Positions 46,221-54,982 of a DNA stretch of 64,000 nt are shown here, in pieces (positions within the stretch are counted from its first letter, which is position 1; each line of letters begins with the position of its first letter). The notes under the pieces are model-generated. The model was given only the letters and a program-made list of their open reading frames with translations, was not told where the DNA came from and made no database searches. The translations under genes and the position numbers were made by a program. Location of the stretch: contig CAZKXI010000006.1 in NCBI GenBank assembly GCA_964556755.1, positions 62,001 to 126,000 on the forward strand, written 5' to 3'. This DNA is from UBA4085 sp964556755. GTDB lineage: Bacteria > Acidobacteriota > Aminicenantia > Aminicenantales > UBA4085.

Positions 46221-48312
46221 GTCGGACGTAGCCGGCCCTCTCCAGGACCTTGAAGTAGCTCTCGATGTCCTTCGGCCCGACCGCGGGCAGGTGCGCGGCC
46301 GCGGCGTTGCGGATGCGCAGGAGGCTGCGCCGGCCGTCGATCAGGTTGCGGATGTCGCTCTCGGACCGCCCCAGGGAATAGGCCGGGGCATCCTTCATCT
46401 CGCGCCGGGCCGCGGCAAAGGCCTGGGCGTCGAAGAGGCCCCTCATCTTGTCCGTGGGCACGGGGACGATCTTGCCCAGGCGGATCTCCTCGGCCGTCAG
46501 GGTGATCTTCTGGGGAGCGACTTGGGCCTCCGCGCAGCCAAGCCGGTAGATCGACTCCAGGCCTCTTGCCGCGGGGACGCTGGCCCCCGCCAGGGCCGCG
46601 ATCTGGGCCCGGAGGATGGACTCCGGCCGGCTTTCGCCCTTGAGGAAGAAGCGGATCGAGTCGAGGGCGTCCTGCTCGTAGAGAAAAGCCTGGGTCAGGA
46701 TGTTGTCGGCCTCGCGGTAGGCCTCGTGCAGCCGGCCGGGCAGGGCCTCCCGGATGAGCGCTTCGGCCCGCGCCTTCTCGCGGCCGATCCTCTCCCAGCC
46801 GCGGGCCCCGACCTCCTCGGCCATCCGCTCGACCTCGGCCGGACCGGCCCCGGCCAGGACGATCGCCGAGGCGGCCGAGATGACGGCCACCCGCTTCAGC
46901 TGGGTCGAATCCGACTTGTCGGGCGTGTCGCCGCTGGTGTGGTACCACTGGTCGGGCCAGACGATCATGAAGGCCGATGGCACCCGGACCCCGCCGTGGG
47001 TGAAGATCTGATGGTCCGAGCCGCCCGAGAAGGGATCGATGACGTAGTAGAAGGGATCGCGCGAGCCGGTCGGCGACCAGACGGGCAGGTAGGCCTCCTT
47101 GCCCTCATTATTGCGCTGGGTGGTGCCCATCCACTCGTAGAAGGCGCGGACGACGTCGTTCAGGTAGGTCGGCAGCGACCAGGGCGACTGGATCAGCTCC
47201 AGCAAGCTCTGGTTCTTGATCAGGCCCTCGCCGACCATATCGTGGTTGATATTGGCGAAGAAGCGGCGGCTGATCTCGGGATGCATCCGGATGTAGGCCA
47301 TGGTCCCCGAGATCTCCGGCACGAAGAGGAAGCGGACCGAGCGCCGCAGGGGGGGGATGGCCTTGTCGTCCATCAGCTTGCGGAGCGTCCGGGCCGTCTC
47401 CAGGATGGCCACGCAGCCGCTGATGTTGTCGTTGGCCCCCTGCTTGGCCACGCCCTCGTAGAGGTGCGCGGTAAAGACGAGCTCCTCGCCGGGGAATTCG
47501 GCCCCCGTGATGACCGCCTCCACCATCTGCTCTTTGGCTTCGACCATCTGCGTCTCGGAGATAGCCCGGACCTCGATGGCCGCGCCCCGCTCCAGCTGAT
47601 CGCGCAGGTCTTGGCCCTGGCGTGTGGAGACCATGAAGCCGACGGTCGGCTTCATCCCGGATGCGGCCTCGCCCCGGCCGCCCAGGGAGCTCCAGCCGAC
47701 CTCGTCGGGGTCAAACTCCGGATGGCTCGAGGCATAGCCGATCACGGCCAAAGCGCCGTATTTCTCGACGCCTAGGCGCTGGCCGGCGCCCGGCGATCCG
47801 TTGACCAGGATGATCTTGCCCTTGACGTCCTTGCCCTCGTAATAGCGGTCCTGGTTGCCGGGGCCGACGTAGATGAGCGGCCCGCTGACGTCCATGGTTG
47901 CCGAGCCCTGGCAGAGCGAGGCGGCGATCTCCTTGAGGTCGGCGATCTTGCGCAGCTGGGGCTTGGTGATCCACAGCTCGCCGCGGACGGCGTCCCAGAC
48001 CTTGCCCGAGCGTGTCGGCAGGTCGATGATCCGGCAGTCGGGAATGCCGTACTCCTTGAGCTTCTCGACAAGGAGCTTGGGCTCGAAGTAGCCGTCTCGA
48101 TACTCCTCAGCCTTGCGGTTGCGGTTGACGCCGGCGATGAGGATCTCGTTCTGCAGGGCTAGGTCGCCGGAGGCCTCGTTGACGATGGCCCGCATCAGCG
48201 GCAGCGGAAGCAGGGTGCGGGGGATGCCCTCGGCCGGCTGAGCGGAGAGGACGGGAGCCAGGACGGCCAGGGCGGCCGCCGCCGCGGCCAGGATCTTGAG
48301 AAGACGCTTCAT
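46213..48312 (-). CDS. Exported M28-family zinc aminopeptidase with PA domain
   Basis: The 699-residue protein starts at ATG 48312, with GGAGG 7 nt upstream. A signal peptide (AAAAALAVLAPVLSAQ) leads to a protease-associated insert (residues about 130-240). The M28 catalytic core has the di-zinc ligands in FTAHLYEG, GANDNISG, FVPEISG and INHDMVGEG, and the last His in WYHTSGDTPD. The C-terminal 200 residues are helical and unassigned. It should release amino acids from peptides in the periplasm or outside. Confidence 0.88.
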   Translation of the reverse strand: MKRLLKILAAAAAALAVLAPVLSAQPAEGIPRTLLPLPLMRAIVNEASGDLALQNEILIAGVNRNRKAEEYRDGYFEPKLLVEKLKEYGIPDCRIIDLPTRSGKVWDAVRGELWITKPQLRKIADLKEIAASLCQGSATMDVSGPLIYVGPGNQDRYYEGKDVKGKIILVNGSPGAGQRLGVEKYGALAVIGYASSHPEFDPDEVGWSSLGGRGEAASGMKPTVGFMVSTRQGQDLRDQLERGAAIEVRAISETQMVEAKEQMVEAVITGAEFPGEELVFTAHLYEGVAKQGANDNISGCVAILETARTLRKLMDDKAIPPLRRSVRFLFVPEISGTMAYIRMHPEISRRFFANINHDMVGEGLIKNQSLLELIQSPWSLPTYLNDVVRAFYEWMGTTQRNNEGKEAYLPVWSPTGSRDPFYYVIDPFSGGSDHQIFTHGGVRVPSAFMIVWPDQWYHTSGDTPDKSDSTQLKRVAVISAASAIVLAGAGPAEVERMAEEVGARGWERIGREKARAEALIREALPGRLHEAYREADNILTQAFLYEQDALDSIRFFLKGESRPESILRAQIAALAGASVPAARGLESIYRLGCAEAQVAPQKITLTAEEIRLGKIVPVPTDKMRGLFDAQAFAAARREMKDAPAYSLGRSESDIRNLIDGRRSLLRIRNAAAAHLPAVGPKDIESYFKVLERAGYVRLT

Positions 48313-48416
48313 GGCGAGCCTCCGGTGGAGCATTACCGGCCATTCTACCCGCAGAGCGGCCGGGCGATCAAACCGATCCTCTTTTTAGACGGCCGCTGCT
48401 CCCTCTTCTTCCGAAT

Positions 48417-48452
48417 GAGCAGACACATGCCGGATTCAATTCCGTAGGTGTC
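48417..48452. repeat. Short hairpin repeat sharing AGCAGACACAT
   Basis: AGCAGACACAT matches the repeat at the M20 stop codon. Here GACAC (48422-48426) pairs with GTGTC (48448-48452), with CGGA/TCCG inside, giving a small hairpin. It ends 10 bp before the epimerase promoter. Confidence 0.5.
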
Positions 48453-48461
48453 CGCAAATGA

Positions 48462-48490
48462 TTGACAGGCGGGCGGGAGCGGAATAACGT
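48462..48490 (+). promoter_or_regulatory. Promoter of the dipeptide epimerase gene
   Basis: Consensus TTGACA, a 17-bp spacer and TAACGT, 18 bp before the ATG, with AAGGAG between. Confidence 0.6.
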
Positions 48491-48508
48491 AAGGCCAAGG
48501 AGCCCGCC

Positions 48509-49630
48509 ATGCCCTTCACCCCGGCCGACGCCGCCCGCATCCGCATTACCGGCGTGGACATCTTCGTCTACGACCTGCCCCTCCACCAGCCTTTCCGCAT
48601 CGCCATCGGAACGATGGAGGCGGCCAACGACGTCCTTATCCGCCTGCGCACCGACGCCGGCCTGACCGGCTTGGGCGAGGCCTGCCCTTTCCCGCCCATC
48701 ACGGGCGAGACCCAAGCCACCAACATCGCCGCCGCCCAAGCTCTGCGCGAGGTCGTCATCGGGCGCAACCCCCTGGAGATCGAGACCCTCTTGCGTAAGT
48801 ACGGCGCTTTTCCCCACTCCAATCCCAGCCTGACGGCCGCCTTCGACACGGCCTGCCACGACATCCTGGGCCAAGCCGCCGGTCTGCCTCTCTACCGCCT
48901 CTGGGGCGGCGACAAGACGGACTTCGAGACCGACATCACGGCCGACCTGGACACCCCGGCGGCCATGGCCGAGCGGGCGGTCGGGTTCGTCGCGGCCGGC
49001 TTCTCGATGATCAAGATCAAAGTCGGCCAGGGCCGGGAGGTCGATCTGGAGCGGCTGCGGGCCATCCGCGACGCCGTCGGCGGGGGCATCCGGCTGCAGA
49101 TCGACGCCAACCAAGGCTGGTCCCCGTCCGCGGCCAAGGAGACGCTCAAGAAGATGTTCGCCTTCGACATCCTCTTCTGCGAGCAGCCCGTCCTGGCCTC
49201 GGACACCGACGGGTTGCGCGATGTCCGCCGGGCCAGTCCCATCCCGATCATGGCCGACGAGGCCGTCTACGGCCCGGCCGACGCCGCCCGCCTCATCAAG
49301 GCCGAGGCCTGCGACTCGATCAACATCAAGCTGATGAAGGCGGGCAGTCTGACCGCCATGCGCAAGATCGCCCACACCGCCGAAGCCGCCAACGTGCCCT
49401 GCATGGTCGGCTGCATGCTCGAGTCGCGCCTGGCCCTGACGGCGGCCGCCCACGTCGCGGCCTCCCACGCCAACATCCTCTGGGCCGACCTGGACGGCCA
49501 CAGCTCACACAAGGTCGATCCGGTGGTCGGAGGCATGGGCTTCTCCCGCGGCCGGGTCACGCTGCCCGAGGGGCCCGGCCTGGGCGCCTCGATCGACCCG
49601 GCCTTCCTGGCCGGCCTGGCCCGAGTCTGA
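48509..49630 (+). CDS. Dipeptide epimerase (L-Ala-D/L-Glu epimerase-like), enolase superfamily
   Basis: The 373-residue enzyme has an enolase-type capping domain and barrel. The catalytic lysines are Lys169 and Lys171 in MIKIKVG and Lys274 in INIKLMKAG. The metal ligands are Asp199 (IDANQGW), Glu225 (FCEQPV) and Asp250 (MADEAVYG). This pattern is that of the muconate-lactonising subgroup and its dipeptide epimerases, which racemise L-Ala-D-Glu from murein or other dipeptides. There is no signal peptide. The role fits the peptide-degrading neighbourhood. Confidence 0.88.
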   Translation: MPFTPADAARIRITGVDIFVYDLPLHQPFRIAIGTMEAANDVLIRLRTDAGLTGLGEACPFPPITGETQATNIAAAQALREVVIGRNPLEIETLLRKYGAFPHSNPSLTAAFDTACHDILGQAAGLPLYRLWGGDKTDFETDITADLDTPAAMAERAVGFVAAGFSMIKIKVGQGREVDLERLRAIRDAVGGGIRLQIDANQGWSPSAAKETLKKMFAFDILFCEQPVLASDTDGLRDVRRASPIPIMADEAVYGPADAARLIKAEACDSINIKLMKAGSLTAMRKIAHTAEAANVPCMVGCMLESRLALTAAAHVAASHANILWADLDGHSSHKVDPVVGGMGFSRGRVTLPEGPGLGASIDPAFLAGLARV

Positions 49631-49711
49631 GGCCGCACAGCCTCGGTCGCGGAGGCCCGGGCGGCGGAGCGGACGGCCTCGGCGCGCCGGAGGAGGGACG
49701 CGGGGCCGGAT

Positions 49712-52207
49712 CTACTTCGGGAGCTTGACCAAGCCCGACACGGTCTGAAAGAAGTCGCCGTGCATGGCGCCGGAGGCGATCAGGTCGCCGTCGGCCAGGG
49801 GGATCGCGGCGCCGGCCGAGAACCGGGCCCCCGATCCCAGCCTCCGCTCGCCGACCAGGCTTCCGTCGTCCGCCAGGCGAAGCACATAGACGCAGGCCGG
49901 TCCCTCCCCCTCCCCAGCGAAGGTCCCCGCCACCAGGAAGCCGCCCTGGCCATCCGCCTCGATCCGGGCGGCCTCTTCCTCCCCCGCCGCGCCAAAGGCT
50001 TTCTCCCAGACGCTCTCGCCCCGGGCGTCGACCCGGACCACGAAGACATCGGAGCCGCCGGCGCCCGAGGATTGCGTCATCCCGGCCGCAACCAGCCCGC
50101 CGTCGGGCAGCCCGGCCAGCCAGGCCCCGCTCTCCTTTTGCCGGCCGCCGAAGTGACGGACCCAAGAGAGGGCCCCGCCCGCGTCGAATCGGGCCAGCCA
50201 CAGGTCCTTGAATCCCGTCCCCGGGTTGAGGACCTCCCCGGTCGCCGCGACGCCGCCGTCGTCCGTCCAGATGGCGCGGGCGATATAGAGCTCCCGCGAT
50301 TCGCCGGGATCGAGCTGGACGGAGGCCGCCACTTCGCCCGTTGAATCCACTGTCCAAACGAAAAGCCTGGTCCCTGAAGCGCCGAGAATCTCAAAGCGGC
50401 CCTCCGCGGCGGCCCGCACGCCGAAGACGGAGCGGTCGGGGCTCTCCGGCCCCAGCGCCTTTTCCCACTCCGCCTTTCCATTTTCATCCAGCTTGAGCAG
50501 GAAAGCCCGGGTGCCCCCCTCGAGAGAGACCGCCGGTCTTGACTCCCCCGCGGCCAAGAATCCGCCGCCGGGGATGGCGGCCAAGGCCGTCACGTATTCC
50601 CACATCTCGCCGCCGTAGCGGTTCTGCCATATCAGGCGCCCGGCGGAATCAATCCGCGCGACATAGGCGTCGACATCGGCCCCGCCGGCCGTGCCATGTC
50701 CTCCGACCAGAGCGCCGCCCCCGCCGTCGGGGATCGCGGCTCGAACGATGGTGATGTCGCCGAGCTCCAGCCGGGCCTCCCAGATCGGCGCCGGGCCGCC
50801 ATCGGCAGCGGCGAACGAGACCGGCTCGGCCTTCGTCTCCGCCGCGGAGGAGGCGCCGCGCGAACCGCTCCAGGGAGACTTGAAGGACAGGAGGATCAGC
50901 CCCAGGAGAAGGAAAGCGAGTGGCGTCAGCAGCAGGACGGCCAGAAGGCGATCGCTCTTGGGGCGGATGCGCTTGCCGCGGGCATCCTCTCCCGCGGGCT
51001 CGGTGATGCCGGTGAACATCCGGGGCTCGTCGATCCGCGCCACTCCGGCCGCGTCCAGGGCCTTGACCAACCGGCCGGCCCCGCCGACCGCGTCGCCTCC
51101 CAGCTGGTCGGTGACCCAGATGAAGACGCTCGATCCATCCGCGCGGCGAAGTCCGAGCCCCCCGTAAGCGGAGCCGCCGAGGATCAGAGCCCGCCCCGCG
51201 CTGCCTATCCGAGCGCTCCCCCGCCCGGCCAAGGCGCCCAGCCAGGAGGCGATGATCAGCCACTTGGGCGGCTTCAGGACCAGAGGCTGATAGCTCTTCA
51301 TGGTCGAGAACGGGATCCGGGTCTCTTGCCGGCCTTGGCCGATGGTCAGCCCGGTCTCGCTCCAGGAGAGGCAGGACTCGGCATAGCGGGCGTTGCGGAA
51401 GAGAAGCCAGACGCCCGTGAAGGCCAGTGGCCAGCAGACCGCCGCCAGCATCCAGCCCTGGGTCAGCCCCTGCACCGCGCCTCCCAGCACCAGCATGGGG
51501 ATGGCGAAGAAGGGCCCGAAGAGGAGGAAGGAGGCGAAGTCCCCCAGGACGATCCGCCAGCGCCGGTACTGCAGGGCGTTCTTGCGCCGGCGCGGCCAGG
51601 GGATGACGATGTAGGCGGCCAAGCCCAGGAGGAGGATGGGCAGGCTGAAGCGGCGGTAGGGGCGAAAGATGCGGGCCGGGGGTTTGGGCGAATGGCTCAG
51701 CCCGGAGCCGAACTGGAAGTCATCCGAAGTGAAAGCGTGGTAGGTCAGGCTGAAGTAGGAGGGGCCCGCGGCGGAATTCAACGCCAAGTAGGCCTGCTGG
51801 CCGTTGCGGGTCCATGGGTGGGCCAGCCCGGCCAAGGGCGGCTCGTCGATCGAGAAGTGGACGTCGCGGGGATAGTAAGCCTGGTCGTGCTCGGACTTGC
51901 TGACGCGGCTCCGCCATTCCTGGGGCATCGGATTCGCTGTCGAGGCCTGCCGCACGCCGGCCAGGAACGACTCCCAGTCGGCCCCGGACACCTCGATCCG
52001 CTGATCCCTGGTGACCTCCGCGATGTACTGATCGAGCGGGAGCTGGGCCAGGTACTGGCCTCTCTCGGTCAAGCCCGACTCGTCCTTCTGCTCGGCGGCC
52101 ATATCGACCGGCTCGATCGTCAGGAAAGGCTTCAGCGACGCGAACAGCGCCAGGACCAGGGCGGCGCTGACGGCGGCCAAAAGAATCCAGCGGCGGATGG
52201 CTTCCAT
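49712..52207 (-). CDS. Membrane protein with C-terminal beta-propeller-like repeats
   Basis: This 831-residue protein has an N-terminal helix (WILLAAVSAALVLALFASL), an external segment of about 150 residues, then a cluster of membrane helices (FSLPILLLGLAAYIVIP, FASFLLFGPFFAIPMLVLGG, MLAAVCWPLAFTGVWLLF). A last helix (LLAVLLLTPLAFLLLGLILL) is followed by about 350 residues of repeats of the form GGGFLAAGESR...AFLLKLDENGKAEWEKALG. These resemble WD-like or SBBP-type beta-propeller blades. The propeller probably sits outside the membrane. No enzyme motif was found and the function is unknown. Confidence 0.7.
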   Translation of the reverse strand: MEAIRRWILLAAVSAALVLALFASLKPFLTIEPVDMAAEQKDESGLTERGQYLAQLPLDQYIAEVTRDQRIEVSGADWESFLAGVRQASTANPMPQEWRSRVSKSEHDQAYYPRDVHFSIDEPPLAGLAHPWTRNGQQAYLALNSAAGPSYFSLTYHAFTSDDFQFGSGLSHSPKPPARIFRPYRRFSLPILLLGLAAYIVIPWPRRRKNALQYRRWRIVLGDFASFLLFGPFFAIPMLVLGGAVQGLTQGWMLAAVCWPLAFTGVWLLFRNARYAESCLSWSETGLTIGQGRQETRIPFSTMKSYQPLVLKPPKWLIIASWLGALAGRGSARIGSAGRALILGGSAYGGLGLRRADGSSVFIWVTDQLGGDAVGGAGRLVKALDAAGVARIDEPRMFTGITEPAGEDARGKRIRPKSDRLLAVLLLTPLAFLLLGLILLSFKSPWSGSRGASSAAETKAEPVSFAAADGGPAPIWEARLELGDITIVRAAIPDGGGGALVGGHGTAGGADVDAYVARIDSAGRLIWQNRYGGEMWEYVTALAAIPGGGFLAAGESRPAVSLEGGTRAFLLKLDENGKAEWEKALGPESPDRSVFGVRAAAEGRFEILGASGTRLFVWTVDSTGEVAASVQLDPGESRELYIARAIWTDDGGVAATGEVLNPGTGFKDLWLARFDAGGALSWVRHFGGRQKESGAWLAGLPDGGLVAAGMTQSSGAGGSDVFVVRVDARGESVWEKAFGAAGEEEAARIEADGQGGFLVAGTFAGEGEGPACVYVLRLADDGSLVGERRLGSGARFSAGAAIPLADGDLIASGAMHGDFFQTVSGLVKLPK

Positions 52208-52265
52208 TCTCCCTCTCCCTAGCCCTCTTCTCTAGGCTCGGCGGGGCGCGCCCCGCCCGCTGTCA

Positions 52266-53360
52266 TCATAGAATCCGCTTCAATTCTTCCAGAAGCCGGT
52301 CGATATGGGCCGGCGCGTGGGTGGAGAAGACGGTGGCCCGGAGGACGCCTCCCTCGGGGGCTCCGGCGTAGGACAGGCGGGGCAGGACGATCCCGCGCCG
52401 GGAAAGCTCCGCCTGGACGCGGGCCATCTCCGCGGCCGGAGACAAAGACCAAGTCGCGATGGGGACCGGCGAATCGCCGACCGGAAGCCCCAAGGCCCTC
52501 AGTCCCGCTTTGAGGCGAAGGGCGTTGCTTCGCAGCGCCTCCCGCCACTCGGGATGAGCGGCGAGAAGCTCCAATCCCTTGCTCGAGGCCGCGGCGATGG
52601 GGGTCGGGATCGGGGTCGTTCCCGTGTACGCCGAGACTCCGCCGCGGACACGCTCCGCCGCGGCCGAGGGGAGAGGGAGGAATCCGCCGTACCCGCCGAA
52701 GGCCTTGCTCAGCGTCCCGGCCGCCAGGAGGTCGGGGCCGGGGGCAAGCCCGAAGTGCTCCAGCGTCCCGCGGCCCGTCGGACCGAGGACGCCGACGCCG
52801 TGGGAGTCGTCGACGGCCAGGATGCCGCCGCGGCGTCGGGCGGCGGCCAGAAGCTCGGGCAGCGGAGCCAAGAGGCCGTAAGTCGGGAAGACGCCGTCGG
52901 TCAGGACCAGAGGCCGCCCTCCCGCCGGGAGATGCGCCTCGAGCCGCGTCTCCAGGTCGGCCGCATCGCGATGGCGATAAGCGATGACGGGCCGGCCGGC
53001 GGCGCGAATGCCGTCCCGCAGGCTGAAGTGGGCGTGCTCGTCCAGGAAGGCGGCGTCCCAGGCCGCTCCGGCGGCGCCGGATAGAAACAGCCCGCTCATG
53101 TAGCCCGAGGGATACGTCACCGCGTCCTCGGCGCCGAAGAAGCCGGCCAGCCTTCGCTCGAGCTCGAGGAGAACGGCGTTGCTTCCAAAGCCGGCCCGGA
53201 TGGTGGCCGAGTGGGTTCCCAGGCGGAAGGCCTCGATCCCGGCCCGGAGGACTTCGGGATGCCCCTGCAGGCCGAAATACCCGGTGCCCCCGAAATAGAG
53301 GACGGTCCGGCCGTCGATGATCGTCTCCGGTCCGGGCGGACCCTGCATCACGGATGGCAC
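52266..53360 (-). CDS. AONS-family PLP-dependent aminotransferase (BioF/Kbl-like)
   Basis: The 364-residue protein is of fold type I and the alpha-oxoamine synthase family. GYFGLQGHPEV at the N-terminus, the internal VDDSHGVGVLG with the PLP-contacting Asp and His, and the lysine in GTLSKAFGGYGG are diagnostic. Relatives make 8-amino-7-oxononanoate, 2-amino-3-ketobutyrate or sphingoid precursors. No biotin genes are near. The start is uncertain: GTG 53360 or ATG 53348, neither with a good ribosome site. A 101-bp palindrome begins only 19 bp upstream, so the 5' end may have been altered by insertion. Confidence 0.83.
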   Translation of the reverse strand: MPSVMQGPPGPETIIDGRTVLYFGGTGYFGLQGHPEVLRAGIEAFRLGTHSATIRAGFGSNAVLLELERRLAGFFGAEDAVTYPSGYMSGLFLSGAAGAAWDAAFLDEHAHFSLRDGIRAAGRPVIAYRHRDAADLETRLEAHLPAGGRPLVLTDGVFPTYGLLAPLPELLAAARRRGGILAVDDSHGVGVLGPTGRGTLEHFGLAPGPDLLAAGTLSKAFGGYGGFLPLPSAAAERVRGGVSAYTGTTPIPTPIAAASSKGLELLAAHPEWREALRSNALRLKAGLRALGLPVGDSPVPIATWSLSPAAEMARVQAELSRRGIVLPRLSYAGAPEGGVLRATVFSTHAPAHIDRLLEELKRIL

Positions 53361-53378
53361 GGCATCATCATATTCAAG

Positions 53379-53479
53379 AAGGGGTCAGGTCTCAACATTC
53401 AACATTTCTCCCTCCAGCCGCCCGTCTGGGGCCGAGGAAAGCGCAGAGAGATCTGTTGAATGTTGAGACCTGACCCCTT
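53379..53479. mobile_element. 101-bp palindromic element with perfect 26-bp arms
   Basis: The 26 bp at 53379-53404 (starting AAGGGGTCAGGTCTCAACAT) are exactly reverse-complemented at 53454-53479, with a 49-bp loop. The outer 13 bp are shared with the repeats at 36971 and 43638. It lies between the divergent AONS-like and permease genes, so it can form a large hairpin or cruciform in both promoter regions. Confidence 0.8.
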
Positions 53480-53521
53480 ATGATTAGGCTTCCTGGATTT
53501 CAACGAGAGGAGCTGCCGCCG

Positions 53522-54814
53522 ATGAGCATGACCGCCTCGGCCTCCATCATCCTGGCGGCGATGGTGGCCGGCTACGCCGTCGCCAAGATCCTGAAGCTGT
53601 CGACCGAGCTGTCGATGCTGGCCGCCGCCCTGGTCGGGGCGCTGGCCGGCGGGGCCGGCCTCCCGGCCCGCCACATCGTCGAGGGCGCCTTCACCTACCT
53701 CGACATCTGCCTGATCTTCATCACCGCCACCCTGTTCATGAACCTGCTCAAGGAATCCGGCGGGGTGGCCTTCGCCGTCCGCCGCATCCTGGTCCGCTTC
53801 CACCGCCGCAAGGCCGTCCTGTTCGTGATGCTGGCCTTCCTCCTCCTCATCCCCGGCGCCTTGACCGGGGCCGGCAGCGTCACGGTCCTCATCGTCGGCG
53901 GCATGGTGGCCACCATCCTCGGCTACATGGGCCTGCCCAAGGCCAAGGCGGCGGCCATCGTCTTCATCATCGCCGGCCTCAGCGCGGCCGCCCCCCCCGT
54001 CAGCCTGTGGGCCATGCTGACCGCGGCCGGGGTCAACATGCCCTACGTCGGCTTCTTCCTGCCGCTTCTCGTCCCCTGCGTCGTGCTGGCCCTGCTGACC
54101 ATCTTCATCCTGGGCTGGAAGGCCAAGCCGGCCGACCTGGACCAGGCCTTAAAGGAGCTGCCCGAAGCGCCGGCCCAGATGGGCTGGCTCCGCCTCGCCG
54201 CCCCCTTCCTGGTCTTCTTCGCCCTGGTCGTGGCCGGCCGGGCTTGGCCCTTCTCCTTCCCCATCCTCGGCCTGCCGATCATCTTCGCCGCCGCCGCCCT
54301 GGTCACGGTCCTGCTCTCGCCCCGGCGCCTGCCCGTCCTGGAGATCGCCCGGGCCACCGTCCAGCAGCTCCTGCCGCTCATCGGCACCTTGACCTGCGCC
54401 GGCATCCTGGTCCAGATCATGACCCTGACCGGAGTGCGGGGCCTCATCGCTATCACCGTGGTCACGCTGCCGCTGCTGGCCGTCATCCTGACCCTCTTCC
54501 TGACCCTGCCTGTCTCCGAGGCCGTCCTGATGTGGGGCGCGGCCCCCGTGCTGGGTGTGCCGTTGGTCCTGCTCTTCAACACCCTAAACATGAATCCCGT
54601 CGTGGCCCTGGCCGGGATGAGCATCATCTGGCCCCTGGGCGACGCCATCCCGCCCACGGCCATCATCGGCCGCCTGACGGTGGAGACGGTCGGCTTGCGC
54701 GAGTCCTACGGTCGCTTCCTGAGGGCCTGCCTGGTGCCGGCCGTCCTGATCGCCGTCGTCGGAACGCTGATGGTCTTCTTCAGCCGCCAGCTGGCCTTCC
54801 TGACGGTCTTTTAA
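53522..54814 (+). CDS. DctM-like (TRAP large permease/IT superfamily) transporter
   Basis: The 430-residue integral membrane protein has about 11-12 hydrophobic segments. It starts at ATG 53522 with GAGGAG 8 nt upstream; the ATG at 53480, at the edge of the palindrome, has none. Two internally similar halves end in GLSAAAPPVSLWAMLTAAG and GDAIPPTAIIGRLTVETVG, typical of ion-transporter-superfamily anion carriers such as DctM. No DctP binding protein or normal DctQ is present. It is followed after 11 bp by a 49-residue membrane protein and then by a deacylase, so it probably moves a carboxylate or acyl-amino acid. Confidence 0.78.
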   Translation: MSMTASASIILAAMVAGYAVAKILKLSTELSMLAAALVGALAGGAGLPARHIVEGAFTYLDICLIFITATLFMNLLKESGGVAFAVRRILVRFHRRKAVLFVMLAFLLLIPGALTGAGSVTVLIVGGMVATILGYMGLPKAKAAAIVFIIAGLSAAAPPVSLWAMLTAAGVNMPYVGFFLPLLVPCVVLALLTIFILGWKAKPADLDQALKELPEAPAQMGWLRLAAPFLVFFALVVAGRAWPFSFPILGLPIIFAAAALVTVLLSPRRLPVLEIARATVQQLLPLIGTLTCAGILVQIMTLTGVRGLIAITVVTLPLLAVILTLFLTLPVSEAVLMWGAAPVLGVPLVLLFNTLNMNPVVALAGMSIIWPLGDAIPPTAIIGRLTVETVGLRESYGRFLRACLVPAVLIAVVGTLMVFFSRQLAFLTVF

Positions 54815-54825
54815 GGAGAGCCGCC

Positions 54826-54975
54826 ATGATCGTCACGATCCTCTATTACATCCTGGTGGCCGCCACGGCCGCTCTCATCGTCTGGAACATCTTCAAGTCC
54901 AAGAAGTGGCAGGAAGAGGTCCTCTATGTCGTCGTCCTCATCCCCTTCCTGCTCCGCCTTCTCCGCCTGAAGTGA
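54826..54975 (+). CDS. Small membrane protein (49 residues) between permease and deacylase
   Basis: AAGGAG precedes the ATG with 8 nt spacing. The protein has two hydrophobic stretches (IVTILYYILVAATAALIVW and VLYVVVLIPFLLRLL) joined by a charged loop (KSKKWQEE). It is 11 bp after the permease and 7 bp before the deacylase. It may be a small accessory subunit, perhaps a minimal stand-in for DctQ. No family was recognised. Confidence 0.7.
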   Translation: MIVTILYYILVAATAALIVWNIFKSKKWQEEVLYVVVLIPFLLRLLRLK

Positions 54976-54982
54976 GGCCGTC

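Noticed and set aside
35975..53479. CRISPR array or tRNA-associated attachment sites
   Set aside because: Repeats are inverted, few and far apart, with no regular spacers, cas genes, integrase or tRNA.
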